From Trogon surrucura (taxonomy: Eukaryota; Chordata; Aves; Trogoniformes; Trogonidae): a DNA stretch of 64,000 bases. The stretch lies in NCBI GenBank assembly GCA_020746105.1, contig CM036634.1, positions 1,178,001 through 1,242,000 of the forward strand, written 5' to 3'. The position numbers and the translations under genes were made by a program. This document shows positions 26,801 to 39,417 of this stretch, one piece after another. Numbering within the stretch: position 1 is the stretch's first letter; every line of letters begins with the position of its first letter. Below the pieces are notes generated by a model, which saw nothing but the letters and a program-made list of their open reading frames with translations, had not been told where the DNA came from and ran no database searches.

Positions 26801-29800
26801 CCTGTGCAGGCTCACATGCAGGAATTGCCTCAGCAAGCAGTTCCCAGCATGGGACAGTCAAAAGGAAGGAGGGATGAAGGGACAGAGGCAGGGGAAAGAC
26901 GTAGGTAAATCCAAGCACCTGCATCACCCCAAAATTTTTGATCCAGCCTCTCTAAAAGCTTCGTGCAGCCTGTAGCCATGAAGCATTGCTCTCCAGGACG
27001 CTGGGCTGATATTCAGCTCAGGACGCTGCTGGGATTTCACAAAGCCTGGGAAGGGATGAGCAAACAGGGCTGTCCACGGAGAAGCACAATCTTGCTGATA
27101 AGTCTGGAGAAGGCACCATCCCATCAAACAGGACGGAGCCGCCTGGATCAGGTGTGCCAGGCGTTATCACAAGGTGTTTCAAAGATGTTCCTTATTGAGG
27201 CCACATCTAAAACCAGTCCCTCCCCAGCTCATCCACCTCCTCCACAGACAAGGGTGGACAGCAGGAGAACCCCCACCAGAGGCTGCACCCAAGCGGGTAG
27301 CAGAGCTGTAACCGGCTGGTATCTGGAGGGGTCACCAATGCTGCAGAGGGAGATGCTGCAGTGCCGAGCACACCTCGAGGAGGTCAAAAAGAGCTGTGAA
27401 TTAGGGATGTGTTTGCCACAATCTGCAGCTGCACGAAGGGCCCAGCCAGGCTCAGCGTTGGTTCACCGAGGCATCTCTCCATGAGGTGGGATAACAGCCC
27501 CACTGTGTGGCTCCAGCAAGATCCAGTGCATCGCATGCACAGAGCAGAAAGTGAGCCCGAGCACAGAGCAAGGGACAACTCAGAGCATGATCCAGAGGCA
27601 AGACTAAACCAGGAGGAAGGAAAAGCAGATCTAGTGTAAACCCTGAGAAGTTTGTAGTTTTCTTTTCTGTGTTTCTGTTTGAGTACACAGGCGTTTTCCA
27701 TATCCTTTCCAAGCTTCGCCAAGTTTTTACATTTCTCAAAACTTTTGTTTTTCTCCAATGAAGGAGAGATTTCCTGCTGTTGAAACACCACCTCTTACCC
27801 ACTAGTCAGACGTGAGATGTCAGACCAAGTCAGATCTTTCAAAAATAGCCGAAGTCCCTTCCCACTTCACCTTGCAATGATAAAAAAAAGTGATGCTGGT
27901 CCCTAAAGTTAGCTCTGATGGCCCTGTGCTCTGTAGAGGGACAGGTCTAGCTGCCAAGGAAGGACGTTGAAATGCCAGTGAGACACTACTGACAGCTTGG
28001 ACACGGGGTCTTCTGTTTCATAGGCAACTCTCACAGACAAGGAAGAGCAGGAGGATAAGACTGTACTTCAGAGACAGCTCGGGAAGAGAAGAGGAGAAAA
28101 TTGTAACTAGAAGGGGGTCTGTGGGATGGGGCAGTGGGTACAGCAGCACATCACAGGTGCTAGACCAGATTGAGTATAGGTACCATAGCACGACCTTAAC
28201 TCACCGTGGGTGAATGATGTTCAGCGTCGCAATCAGTGACGATATCAGTCACAAACCAGCAAAACAGACAGTTCAGCAAGTGCTCCAAAGCTGAGGAGAG
28301 GAGCTTCTCTGCAAATTCCTCTGTAAATGTTACACAGGTCTCTGCTCAGGGAAAAGTCAGAAGGAAGCCAGAGCAGGCTTCTAGGTGCCCAAAGACAGAG
28401 GAGGTCTCATGACACTGTGAATGGATGGGGCCAAAGACTGAATTTTCATGTGTACCTCTGCAAATATGCTGTGTATGACTTTCCAAGGAGCGTAGCGAAG
28501 AACAAAGCTGCAGCATCGAGCAGTGCCAGCATCGGGCAGTTTAGTTGCTTGATTCGCAAGGAGAAAAACTCCAGCCCAAAGTCACCATCAAGGCTCTGCC
28601 TATTGCAGTCATTAATGACGAAATGGATGATTGCACAGGTTCAAACGTGCATTTTTGATCACGTCTCAAGGAAAGGGTACGTGTGGTCAGCTGGAGCTAT
28701 TATCTGTCAGAAGCTCACACATGGCACCATAAATCAAGCGGTCCTGAAGGCAGTTCAGAGCCGGAGGACTTCATTTGAAGGTATTCTTGAGTTTCAAAAG
28801 GAAGAGGCTGCACATACATTAAAAAAGAAAAAAAAAAGGCTTTTGCCTCTGTTCCTCAGGGATCCTTTAGCACTCTGCTCACTGCACATGTTTTGTGCAT
28901 ATCATCAATATATCACCTAGATGAGAGCTTCAGACAGCTCTTTGAACAGTGGACACATTTTGTTCCATCGGTTTCTCTCAAATGTATTTTAATCGTGGAC
29001 AAGGGGTTGGACACATACATGGCATGAAGAGGTCCCTCCCTTACTGGTACGCGTCTCTCCACAGCTCTTGACTCCTGGGCCACTGTGGTGTAGTGCAGCA
29101 TAGCAGGAAATTTGTTAACAGTGAATAATCCTGGTCCTGAGTGCATGAGATTAACAGAATTATGTCAGACAACTTCCACTCTTCACTGGCATGGCTCTCC
29201 ATCTTCACGGGCAAGATGCACTCCCTCGTTATCAGGTACTTGGAGTATCTCAAAGAACAAGGAGTGCTGGAGAGCTGCTGTCTTTGAGAAGATGGAAGAA
29301 GTGCTGAGATACCTGGAAATCAATTCTCTGGCTCTGGAAGAAGGCTTTCAGTGAGATCTTTTACAGGTAATTTGTCACTTGGTAAAGAAACATCCAGCTC
29401 AATGATTTCAAAGGAGCCATTAATATCTCCATGGTAAAAATAAAAAAAAAAAAAATCTCATGGATAGAAACAGAGGTCACTCAAGCATCTACTTTCTGAA
29501 AGGCAACAGAGTGTTTAGCCCAAACAGAGTTCCTTTTACGTCTCACAATATTACTTACTAGAGCTTTACTCCCAATTGCATCACCGGCACTCCTCTCACT
29601 GAGCCAGCTGTCAGCGTGGGAATCGTCCCTTCCCCTCAGAGCCAAGTGCTCAGCAGCAGTCTCCTTTGGCCCCCTGTGAAAGACCATATTCTACAGCAAA
29701 TGACCCCTGAAACGTTATAAAGAGGCTGTGGTTAACCCATCAGGCACCAAATAAAGCAGCTCGACCTGCAGCTTTACAGTGTCCTGTGAAAGATAACCCG

Positions 29801-31017
29801 AGTCAGAACACAGTTTGTGGGCATCCGTCTTTTCGGTTGCAACTGGAACTACGATCTAGTACTTCACAAGCACTCTTTAAAAATTGACTATATTAATAAC
29901 GAAATCGGCTTGCCTCTTGAACGGGAAGTGAAACAACACAGTGGACGATCCCGCAAATTGGTTTTGGAAGAGGAATGTGGGGCCAAACGCGATAAAAATC
30001 ACGAGGCGAGGAGAGGAAGGCAGTGCACAGCTCCTGGGATGTCAGGTGGGAACAGCAAAAGGGGACCCGTAAATCACACGGGGGTGGTCACCAGGCAAAT
30101 TTCGTAGAAGAACACGTTCGCGAGTCATTGTGACAAGAGGAAGGTGGAGGAAAGTCGTTTGTAAGAAAGTGTCTCAAACACCAAACAGGTCACCTATGTT
30201 GGTAACACGTCACATGTTGCCTCTTTGAAAAACCTCGTAGAAAAAAGGTAAATTATCTGATCAATAGAAAACGCGGTTTTATTGATGTATAAATCCACGG
30301 TTTGGCCGTACCTCGGCTTCTGATTGCGGTGTTGATCTCCTCATCTCAGTCATACAGTAGAGGCAGGAAAACATCAGAGGAGGACAAAAGGGAGATCAAA
30401 GGTCTGCCAGGGCTTTTGTATGAGGAAAACTGGGGGATGCGACTTCTCAGCAGAGAAAAGAGATTGCTGTGGAAAGAGTCAACAAAATCCTGGGAGCCCT
30501 GAGAGGACACCTAGGGCTCGGCTTTTCATTTCTCTTCCTACAGAAGGATAAATTAAACTAGTGGGAATCAAGCTTTGAGCTTGAGCAAACAAAAAAAGAG
30601 CTTATTCTTCATGCAAGAGGTAAAGAGACTCCCTGACATCCTTGCCAAGGAAAATTGCAAGTGCTAAGAACTCGCGTAGGCTCAAGGGAAAAGTGGAAAA
30701 GGATTGGGAGGAGAGATTCATCAGGAGCTACTAAACACCTCAGCGGGCCTCAGAAATCTGCAAGATGCCTCTGGAGCCAGCAAATGGTCCCACCAAAGGC
30801 TTTTAGATCATTTAAGCTGCCATAAGAGAAGGTCCCCGTAGATAAATGTCTATTCAAAAAAAAGCAGGAAACAAAGGACTGGAGTAAGTGCCGAGTTTCT
30901 GGAGCACAAGGTGGTTTTTTGAAGGTATCTCTGCTTAAGGCAGGACACTTACGCATGATCTGCAAAGGAAACGGGTGGAAACATCACACAATTTGCTGCA
31001 CCGAGTTACCGAAGGTG
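23886..31017. other. non-coding stretch, no gene seen
   Basis: Seven kilobases with no recognisable exon, RNA gene or mobile element. The longest plus-strand frames (26,319-26,975 with 218 codons and 28,327-28,920 with 197 codons) have no family resemblance and contain low-complexity patches. I do not annotate them as genes. Confidence 0.5.
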
Positions 31018-31320
31018 GTAAAGGCAAGGGCTGACTGCAGAGAGTTTCAAGAGGAGCTCGTAATGTTGAGAGAGTGGATGACAAAATGGCAGCTGAAATT
31101 CAATACAGATAAATGTAAAGTGATGCACAGGGGAAAAACGAAGCCTAACTTCACAGATACTGTAATGGGCTCTGAAAAATCACCACTCAGGAACAAGAGC
31201 TGGAGCTATAATGTACAGTTCTGTGAAAATGACAGTGCAGCTCTCTGCAGTGGTCAAAAAATAAGAAAATTGAATGTCGGCAACAAACAGAGAATGGAAG
31301 AGAAACCATCCTTGTAAAAC
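31018..31320 (+). repeat. old CR1-type LINE, remnant of reverse-transcriptase ORF2 end
   Basis: The plus strand encodes a recognisable piece of the CR1 ORF2 C-terminal region, including 'REWMTKWQLKFNTDKCKVMH', followed by a 'GKTKPNFTD' segment. This corresponds to the conserved 'W..KWQ.KFN..KCKVMH.GK.NPNF' block of CR1-like elements. It is truncated on both sides and derives from an older subfamily than the 3'-end copies elsewhere in the window. Confidence 0.8.
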
Positions 31321-31760
31321 ACCGAGGTTCACCTGCAAGCAGAAAATTGTCGTCTTCCCTGTCCCCACCCCAGCTTCAAAGGGCACTCGTCAATGTCAAC
31401 GAATTTACTGAGAAGAGCATTAAGGAGAGAAAACCAGACGTTTTTTTTGATCGAGGGACATTAAAGACAGGTCAAAGGGAGTCCGTGAGGCACAGGCTGT
31501 TGGAGCCAAGGAAATCCCACCTCTGATGATGTGACAAGGCTGACGCTGCTCTCAGAGGCTTCCCCGAGCCCTGCCCACTGCGCTCACCACGGCTCCAGGA
31601 CCAGGCTCTGCTGGGACGTGGCCAGCCCACAATGCAGCGGTGCGGAGAGATGTCCAGGATGTCCAGGCACCAACACGTGGGTCCAGGTGATCAGCAATCC
31701 CTCCATCCTCTCTTGTGTGCTTTGCCCTTGTGACTCTTGACTTCATCTTTCATTGAGGAT
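31321..31760. other. non-coding stretch, nothing recognised
   Basis: Unique-looking sequence between an old LINE remnant and a small tandem duplication. I see nothing in it. Confidence 0.5.
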
Positions 31761-31860
31761 GTCCCAGTTGTATTTTTCACAAGCACTTGCCAAGAAGCCC
31801 ATGTTCTGTCCCAGTTGTATTTTTCACAAGCGCTTGCCAAGAAGCCCATGTTCTGTCCCA
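31761..31860. repeat. 47-bp tandem duplication
   Basis: A 47-base unit beginning 'gtcccagttgtatttttcac' occurs at 31,761-31,807 and 31,808-31,854 with a single A/G mismatch. The first six bases of a third copy follow. Confidence 0.93.
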
Positions 31861-32796
31861 GCGCGGGAGTACAGGTCTCTGTGTTAATCCCTGTTTATGT
31901 TTCACCTGTGGGCCCAGCCTGACACCTGTTTTTTCCAGACATTATGAAGGTCAAGCCACCATTTCCTCGTTTTCAACCTGATTCACCTCTGGAAGGATCT
32001 TCCTTCTTGCCTCGTAGTGACTTTGTGTTAAGATTTCTTACAGCTCCTGTGATTAGAAAGCTCGACAAAAGTCTTCAGGAAATGCAAGCAGATTATGCCA
32101 ACTGGATCTCTGGACCACTTGATCCCCTGCCCTTGCTGGCGCCACTTCAGAAACTCCTAGGAGCTCCTAAGGCAGGGCTTCCATTCACAAAAGCCTTGTT
32201 AAATCTTCCCATGAATCATTTCTCGCTTCTGTGCTCCCTAACTCCCCTCCGTACTACAGTTTTACCTCATTTAGGCATCAGTTTTAATAATCTGCTGTTC
32301 CTGGATCTGCTCAGGAGCACTTTTTAAAATCAAGGTCTCACTGCTTTCTTTCCCTGTGATGGTGAGAATATTTTCCGTGGTTTCACAGCCCACTTAATAC
32401 AGCTAATCGTTTAGCTATTTCATCCTTGAATTCCTTTAGAGCTCTTGACTGAAAACCACCTGGTAGTACCAAACTGTTACCATTTATTTTGTCAAGTTGT
32501 TTTATAACTTCATCTACCGAAACATCCCTTTGAGATACATTTTCTGACTCGTCCCCATCAAGAGGAGTTCTGGGCTGGGGACTCCTGTAAGCTCCTCTGC
32601 AGGGCCAGAAGACCTTTGCTCATCTTCTCCACTGTGGGTTTATCCTCTTCATTCAGCACTTTTGCATCTAGATTTTTGACTGGCCCTGGAGCTGTTCTTG
32701 CAGCTCAGATGTGTTTCAGAGAGAAAAACACCATTGGTCTGCAGGGCCTGAGCTACCACCAGGCACCAGAGGGATGACAGTGGCCCTAGAGCTGGT
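31861..32796. other. non-coding stretch, nothing recognised
   Basis: A 127-codon plus-strand frame at 31,944-32,327 has no recognisable domain and no convincing splice context. Nothing else is seen. Confidence 0.5.
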
Positions 32797-32856
32797 CCGG
32801 ATGATAATGATGGTGATGATGATGTTGATGATGATGATGACGATGATGATGTTGGG
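32797..32856. repeat. (GAT)n microsatellite
   Basis: An imperfect trinucleotide array of gat/gatg units with occasional interruptions (gtt, gac). Confidence 0.9.
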
Positions 32857-35105
32857 AAGCTGTCTCTCACCCCAGAGACAGTAAACGTCATCTTTTGAAT
32901 GCCTCAGCCAGGCTCTCCAGAAGCAGGTGCAAGAAAAGCCGAGTAGTCACTGAGTGTCTGCAAGGTGTGTGCAGAACACAAGGACTTGTCAGGTCCTTTG
33001 CCCCATGGAGTGATCCATCAGGGATGCCTTCCTCAAACAAGAAAACCTTCCTCCTCCTTGTTCTCTTTTCACACTCTCCCAGAAGGTGGTGTCTCCATGA
33101 CTAGGCAGAACCACCCACCTTGGACTGAGGGCCTGATCATGGAAAGACCTCACTAAACACAAGGCATCAAGCAACCTCCCCTCTAGCTTTTTTCCCTAAA
33201 CACACCCCACTGTTGTCATAGGGAGGACACATAAGGCAAAAACTGCTCATCAGGACTGCCAGCTCCCACTCTGTCACCATCAGGAACAGGATGCATCCCT
33301 TCCTCTAGCTTTGGGGTGGTGGTCACTGCTTCCCAGGGTCCATTTGATCATGCCCACTGGCCATTTCCTGCCTCCACTTGTGTCTGGTGGGCATCACATC
33401 ACCTTGCTCTTGTCCAGGCAGCTCCACGTTCTCCCTCTGTCCTGTCCTTCTCCTGCAAGAGCTTCGGTTGTGCTCCCCAAATCTCCCTCCACTTGGTCCA
33501 AGGCTTCATGTTCCTCCCCAGCCCCTCACAGCTCAGAGCTGCAGCCTTTCTCTGATGGCTCTAATTCAATTACAGCCTCTTCAAGTATTTCACTTAGGCT
33601 CTGAACCATTTGGTGGAATTTGTATCTAGCAAAAAAATGGATTTGCTTCTCCATTATAGGCACTTCCTACCTATGAGAACAAGTCCCCACCACATTAATA
33701 TTCTGGTCACCACGTCACCACATACAAAAAGTGCCACCACTTTTTTAATGCTTTCCTCCCCCCACTCCCAAGGACAAATCTCGTTATGATTCACGACCAG
33801 AGTATTTCATGTGTGATTTTTCCAGCCCTGTTTTTTTTCCCTTGGACGCTGCAGTCCAGGTGGAGAGCAGTCAGCAATGCCATGTGCTGCTGGAAGGGGT
33901 TGGTCCCGCCACAGAGAGACATCTTCCATCTGCTTTGTGCACGAAGACTGTGAAGAGTTTCATACAACTTCCTCTCTCAGCTGCTTGCTTTGTCTCCAAG
34001 GACATGTCTGATTCAGGTGAAAGCAGCTTCTGTCCAGGCAGGAGTGGTCCAAGAGGGCAGGGTGCCATCAAGGGGAAGAGATTAACATGAAGGAGAGGAA
34101 CATGTTCTGCTCTGAACCTCCCTTGGCTCCAGTGAGGCTGGATGTGTAAATCTGCTGGTTTGTGGAAGAAATTTTCCTCCACATTGCTTTGGCTGTGTAA
34201 GTAAAACCCACGTGAAGTTTCACCAGGGAAGAGGATGTGTTTTGAGATAGATCTTCTGCTCTGCTCCTCGGCTTGAGGTGTCAGACAGAGCTTCTCTGAT
34301 TACCAGTGGTGAGCTCTGCCGATTGCAACTGTACAGAGAGACACCTGCACGGGGAAAGACAGCAAACATTAGTGAAGTGGGGTTGCACATATGTCTGAGC
34401 ACTAGTGGTTAAGTTTGGGGTCCTGGACTCACAATTTGGATCCTGGAGGTGGCATGTGGGATCCTGTGGGATTTGAACCCTGGCAGGCGTCACTTCTTCA
34501 CATCTTCACGCTCTTGCTGGCTCTGACCCATCGAGTGACCATAAAAACCCAAAAGGCGGTGCCCTGGAAAAGGCAGTCTTCTAAGGAAAGAAAGGCTGGC
34601 ACGCTCGAGATGCCCTCAGCCCCGGCTTCGCCTTGAACTGTACAGAGAGTTGTCCCAGAAGGAAGAGGCATGTCCCTCCTGGCTCACCTGTACCCTTGAT
34701 CCATTCCTCTGAGGCAAAGCCCAGCTGCACCTGGATTTGCTGCTTCGGCTTATGGATGTGATGCAGCTCTATAACCTGTCGTTTTTGCAGGAGAAAAAAG
34801 CCCTCTGGGTCTCTGGGTAAATAGGACCTGCTGCTTTTTTACGATGCCTTTGCAGTTTTCTGAGCGCGGCGCTGAGCACGAGCATTGTGCAGAGCAGACT
34901 TGCCATCTAGTGGGTGAGAGCATCTCTGCATCTCCTGCTTATCGGCCTCAACAGTCACCGGAGTGGGATTTACCTCTAAGGGGTGTCACATAAAAGGGAG
35001 AGGTTCCACTTGACCGAGCCTTTGGGGTGAGGAGGGCACCTTCCAACAATGGCTGGTGCAACTGCTCTACACCAGCTAATTGCACCGAGCCTGGACTGTA
35101 GCATC
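32857..35105. other. non-coding stretch, nothing recognised
   Basis: No conserved exon is seen. A short tRNA-like resemblance around 34,395-34,480 was considered and rejected. Confidence 0.5.
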
Positions 35106-36362
35106 ACACACAGAATGGTTCAGGTTGGAAGGGACCTTGCAGATCACTTTGTTCCAACCCCCCCTGCCATGGGCAGAGACACCTCCCACCAGATCGTGTT
35201 GCTCTAAGCCCAGTCCAACGTGGTCTTGAACACTGCCAGGGAGGGGGCTGCCACAACTTCCCTGGGCAACCTCTGCCAGTGTCTCACCATCCTCATAGAA
35301 AAGAATTTCTTTCTAACTGCTGATCTGAATCTACTCCCTTTCAGCTTGAGACTGTTACCCGTTATCCTGTCACTATACTCCCTGACCAAGTGTCCCTCCC
35401 CTTCTTTTTTGTACCCCCCCTCAAGTACTGGAAGGCCACTATAAGGTCTCCCTGGAACCTTCTCTTCTCCAGGTTGAACAGCCCCAGATCTCTCAGCCTG
35501 TACTCATAAGGGAGGTCCTCCAGCCCCTGATTGTCTTTGTGGCTTCCTCTGGACTTGTTCCAACAGATCCATGTCCTTCTTGTGCTGAGGGCCCCAGAGC
35601 TGGACACAGAACTGCAGGTGGGGTCTCACCAGAGCAGAGGGTCAGAATCCCCTCCCTTGACCTGCTGGTCACACTGCTTTCGATGCAGCCCAGGATGCAA
35701 TTTGCTTGCTAGGCTGAGCACACATTGCTGCCTCATGTTCAGTTTTTCACCCACCAGCACTCCCAAGACCTCTGCAGAGTCCTGCTCTCAATCCACTCGT
35801 CATCCAGCCCGTATTTGCGCCTGGGATTGCCCCAACCCAGGTGCAGGACCTTGCACGTGGCCTTGCTGAACTTCACGACGTTTGCATGGGCCCACCTCTC
35901 CAGCCTGTTAAAGTCCCTCTGGATGGCATCCCTTCCCTCCAGCATGTTGACCACACCACACAGCTTGATGGCGTCGGCAAACTCGCTGAGAGTGCCCTCG
36001 ATCCCACTGTCCATGTCACCAACAAAGATGCTGGAACATTACAAAAACATTTTTCACGGAAAGAGTGGTCAGAGATTGGCAAAGGCTGCCCAGGGAGGGG
36101 GTTGAGTCCCCACCCCTCGAGGTGTTTAAAAGTCATTGAGATGTGGGGCTGGGGGAGGTGGTTTAGGGGTGAGCTCTGTAGAGCACGGTTAGTGGTTGGA
36201 CTCGATGATCCCGAGGGGCTTTTCCAACCTGAATGATTCTATGATCCTGTGTTAAACAGCCCCGGTCCCAATACCAACCCCTGAGGAGCATCAGTCATCA
36301 CTGCTCTCCACCCAGACATTGCGTAGTCACCCCCAACTCATTGAGTGGGATCATCCAGCCAA
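35106..36362 (-). repeat. long CR1 LINE copy including part of ORF2, split by a nested CR1
   Basis: A minus-strand CR1 of about 1.03 kb (35,106-36,030 and 36,252-36,362). It begins at the 3' end ('cagaatggttcaggttggaa') and extends into the reverse-transcriptase ORF. Read on the minus strand, it encodes pieces such as 'MDSGIEGTLSEFADAIKLCG' and 'DAIQRDFNRLERWAHANVVK', the C-terminal ORF2 region. In the second part the CR1 text resumes exactly ('ttaaacagccccggtcccaa', 'taccaacccctgaggagca'). The frame is broken and the copy is inactive. Confidence 0.95.
36031..36251 (+). repeat. CR1 LINE 3' end nested inside an opposite-strand CR1
   Basis: A plus-strand CR1 tail ('cattacaaaaacatttttca', 'agattggcaaaggctgccca', 'ggttggactcgatgatcccg', ending 'gattctatgatcctgtg') interrupts the minus-strand copy between '...caccaacaaagatg' and 'ttaaacagcccc...'. 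It is therefore the younger of the two. Confidence 0.93.
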
Positions 36363-36959
36363 CGCTGGCTGCCCAGCTCTAACTCCAAGCTTGCTTTCAG
36401 CCCCACTGATATTAGGGAAGATGAGTCCTGTATGCGTGGCCACAGGCAGTAAAAGGCCACAGGATACTCTCCTGGGGATCTGTTGTCTCTCAGTGGCTCA
36501 CTTTTGGGTTGCAGCTGGAGCTCTAGTGCAGGGTTCTGTGGCTGCAGGGATCTTCCTGCTGCCTGCCTGATTGCTGTTTTTTTCATAGCTCTAATTAAAG
36601 TGAGAACTCTGCATATTTCCAAAACCCATTATATGCATCTCCTGCAAGTAATTGGATTTTAGAAAAAAAAAATAAAAAATATATAAACAAACAGGTTTCT
36701 TCTGGCAGCTCCTACAAATTGGCAGTGCATGACGTGTGTTCCCCTGCAGTGTTATAGTGGGGCCCCTCAGTTAAACGCCCACGAATGTGCTTGGGCTATA
36801 ACATCATGGAGCAGTGGCTGTTTCACAGTTCTATCTTCTGTTGACAGTCCCCAATGTTGAGAGGATCTGGTAGACACTAAAATTTAGCGCTCTTTGGTAC
36901 AGCACCAGAAATTCTCCAGGAAGAATGAAAACATCCTGTAAGTCCATCAGTGGTGGTGG
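36363..36959. other. non-coding stretch, nothing recognised
   Basis: A short unique segment between CR1 copies, with an A-rich patch near 36,660-36,685. Confidence 0.5.
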
Positions 36960-37218
36960 GAGCAGGGTCCTTCTTCTACCCCTGGGACCTTGGGGAGACC
37001 TTACTGTGGTCTGAAAGGAGGTTTCTGAGAAAGATGGGACAATCTTTTTTAGCAGGGCCTGTTGTGATAGGACAAGGGTGGTAGAAGCTCCATCCCTGGA
37101 AACATTCAAGGTCAGGTTGGACAAGGCTCTGAGCACCCTGATCTGTTTGAAGATGTCCCTGCCCATGGCAGGGGGTTGGAGTAGATGACCTTTAAATGAC
37201 CATTCTATGATTTTATGG
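36960..37218 (+). repeat. CR1 LINE 3' end with internal deletion
   Basis: The plus-strand order 'gaaagatgggacaatctttt', 'tagcagggcctgttgtgata', 'tccctggaaacattcaaggt' and 'ccctgcccatggcagggg', ending 'attctatgattttatgg'. The segment that normally lies between the 'gggacaa' and 'ggtagaagc' landmarks is missing. Confidence 0.92.
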
Positions 37219-38015
37219 AGCAATCACGTCACGTGTGGGTTGCAGAAGTGCTGCAGGGCTGCTGGAAGAGCACAATTTTATCACCCAAGGAGCTGTGCAA
37301 GGTCTCCTTAGCAGTAATGCTTATACAAACCAGGAGTTACTCAGTGGAGAGAGGGGCTTTTATGGTCAAAGACCTTCTGTTGACACTCTTTCAGACATGA
37401 AACCATTAAGTGTGGACCGGTTTCAAGCACAGTTAAGAGAAATCGGAGAATTAGCAGCATAAATAACCAAGCAGTGAGGAGCTGGGAGAGTGGAAGGTGC
37501 TTGTCCTTCTTGGGCATGGGGAGGACAGCCTACAAACAGAGGAGGGGAAAACACCCCGGGGTCTTTGCCTTCTTAAACCAGGGCCCTACACATGTTTTTT
37601 CATGGGCTGATCCATCTCTACCTGTTCTTCCCACTGGAGTCAGAAATCAGGGCATTTTCCCTGCACTGCTGCTCCCGGTGTGTCGACTTCCTTAACTGTA
37701 GGAACAGCCTTTATCTCATTTCTTATCATTTTTCCCCTGACGGCCAAAATGATGGCAAATATTGTTTCTCATTTTTCTCATTTCTCTCCTATCATTTTTC
37801 ATCCTCTTTATTTTTTTTTTCTCCACACGATCTCTCTAGTGGAACAACGCAGCAGTGGCTTCCTCTCATTTTTCTTTTTTCCCTTTAATTTTCTATCCTG
37901 TTTCTCATGTTACCCAAGAGGCAACGGGTTTTCTTTGCTCCTACTTAGGTGGGATATTTTTTTTTTTTGCCTCGATTTTATTTTCAAAACAGATGAAAGA
38001 ACAGCATTCCTGATT
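37219..38015. other. non-coding stretch, nothing recognised
   Basis: Contains a T/C-rich patch with 'tttctcat'-type words around 37,765-37,900. No exon is supported. Confidence 0.5.
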
Positions 38016-38041
38016 GGGGGGGGGGGGGGGGGGGGGGGGGG
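38016..38041. repeat. G26 homopolymer
   Basis: An uninterrupted run of 26 G. Runs of this length are unstable and hard to sequence, so the true length may differ. On single strands it could fold into G-quadruplexes. Confidence 0.9.
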
Positions 38042-39417
38042 AACCATAAGCAGCCCTGCACCCTCCAAAAAAGTCTCCTGGCAAGAGAAACTGTGCCCAG
38101 CATGGAGGATCCTCTCGTCCAGAGGCTCGTTTTCAAGCCCCTGCTCAATGAAGATCATCAGGACAAATGAGAAAATGCGGAACATGCTCAAAGCAGGGGT
38201 GCACAAGACATTTGAGCATTTTGGATGGTCTCTTGGCGGGACGTCTGTTGATGGGGTCAGGAACAGGCATGGAAAGGGCAGGGTTTGCTGCTGGTTTGGA
38301 AGTTGCTCTCAAGGGGCTGGTAGGACAGGTGTGTTGGTTTTCTCAAAACATCTTGGCCGTTATTAAAGAAAATTATTCAGCATTTGTAACAATTAAATGA
38401 ATAAGGCAAATCTGAGTAGTGTTCTCTTCTCCCTAGGATGGATGGGAGTTGCAACCCATGACCGAAGGGTGCTGATAACTCAATATTTTCTAGTAAAACA
38501 GGAAAAAAACAGGTAGAAAGAATAAACAGCTCAGAACACCCACCTGATCCCAGATCCTCGAGGGGTCAGTTGGGCAGGGATCTGCCAAGAAACCACCTCT
38601 GGCTCTTCAGCTCTCGTCAGGGACATGTGGAACTGCAAACAGCAGCACGGGATGGGGATGTTTGTCCATCGTCACCTGCAGTTTCCGAGGGATAATGTGG
38701 TCAGGTCAGCAAAATTGCTTCAGATTAACCAGCTTTTTCTAGACTATGTGGGAATTAATACAGGTATGGGGATGGTCACTGCTGTACAACCATGCTCCAA
38801 TGAGAACTGGGATGCATGAACAACACAAGCAGAAAAGTTCTTGTTGGCTGGTGTTCCCCAACACCAGCAGGATTTAATTGCCATAAATCAAAAGCATTCA
38901 GTTAATGACTGCCAGTTCCTCAGGGATGGTGGAAATGATTAGGAAAACACCTTTGATTAATCCTCATTACCTAGGGCTGATGGGAAACCGTTGTTAAAAC
39001 CCACTGATGCCTCTGCCCGGCCACTGCTACCCACAACGCACCAGCACAAGGGGCATGACCCTAGAACAAAACACCTCGGCTGAAACTCATCAGAAAGCTG
39101 AGACATCGCCACGACACGGGAAGCACGCCTCCTCGTCACCCGCATTGCTCAAAATGCCAGGAATAAGGAGAGTGCCTCGCCCAGAGCTAAAACAGATCTC
39201 CTGACCCCCTAGAGAGATGATAGCGTTTATCACCGTAAATTGCACGTATTTACCCATATTTCTGCCGCGCAGTAACTCGCCCTTGCAGAAAGTCACCAGC
39301 GCCTCCAGCACTCCCCACTTTCGCGGCCAGTAACCGGCGCACAACAAAACTCTTCTCCAGTCACAGCCGTGTCCGTCTCAGCATCAGGTTGGCTGGAATT
39401 CTGAGCGGTGCAGGGAG
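38042..39417. other. non-coding stretch, nothing recognised
   Basis: No conserved exon or mobile element is seen. Confidence 0.5.

Noticed and set aside
26319-26975. 218-codon plus-strand frame
   Set aside because: No domain or family resemblance, no clear promoter or splice context, and amino-acid content typical of translated non-coding DNA.
28327-28920. 197-codon plus-strand frame
   Set aside because: No recognisable family. It includes a lysine run from an A-rich stretch, and no supporting context is seen.
31920-32330. 127-codon frame after a pyrimidine-rich 'ttttttccag'
   Set aside because: There is a possible acceptor, but no donor, partner exon or recognisable protein family.
34395-34480. 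tRNA- or MIR-like segment ('tagtggttaag' followed by 'gggatttgaaccc')
   Set aside because: The first box resembles a tRNA A box, but the second does not fit a B box on the same strand, and no cloverleaf can be formed. A degraded SINE is possible but not supportable by eye.
35204-36136. Open frames on both strands at 35.2-36.1 kb
   Set aside because: The minus-strand frames are pieces of CR1 reverse transcriptase and its 3' region; the plus-strand frames are shadows of these.
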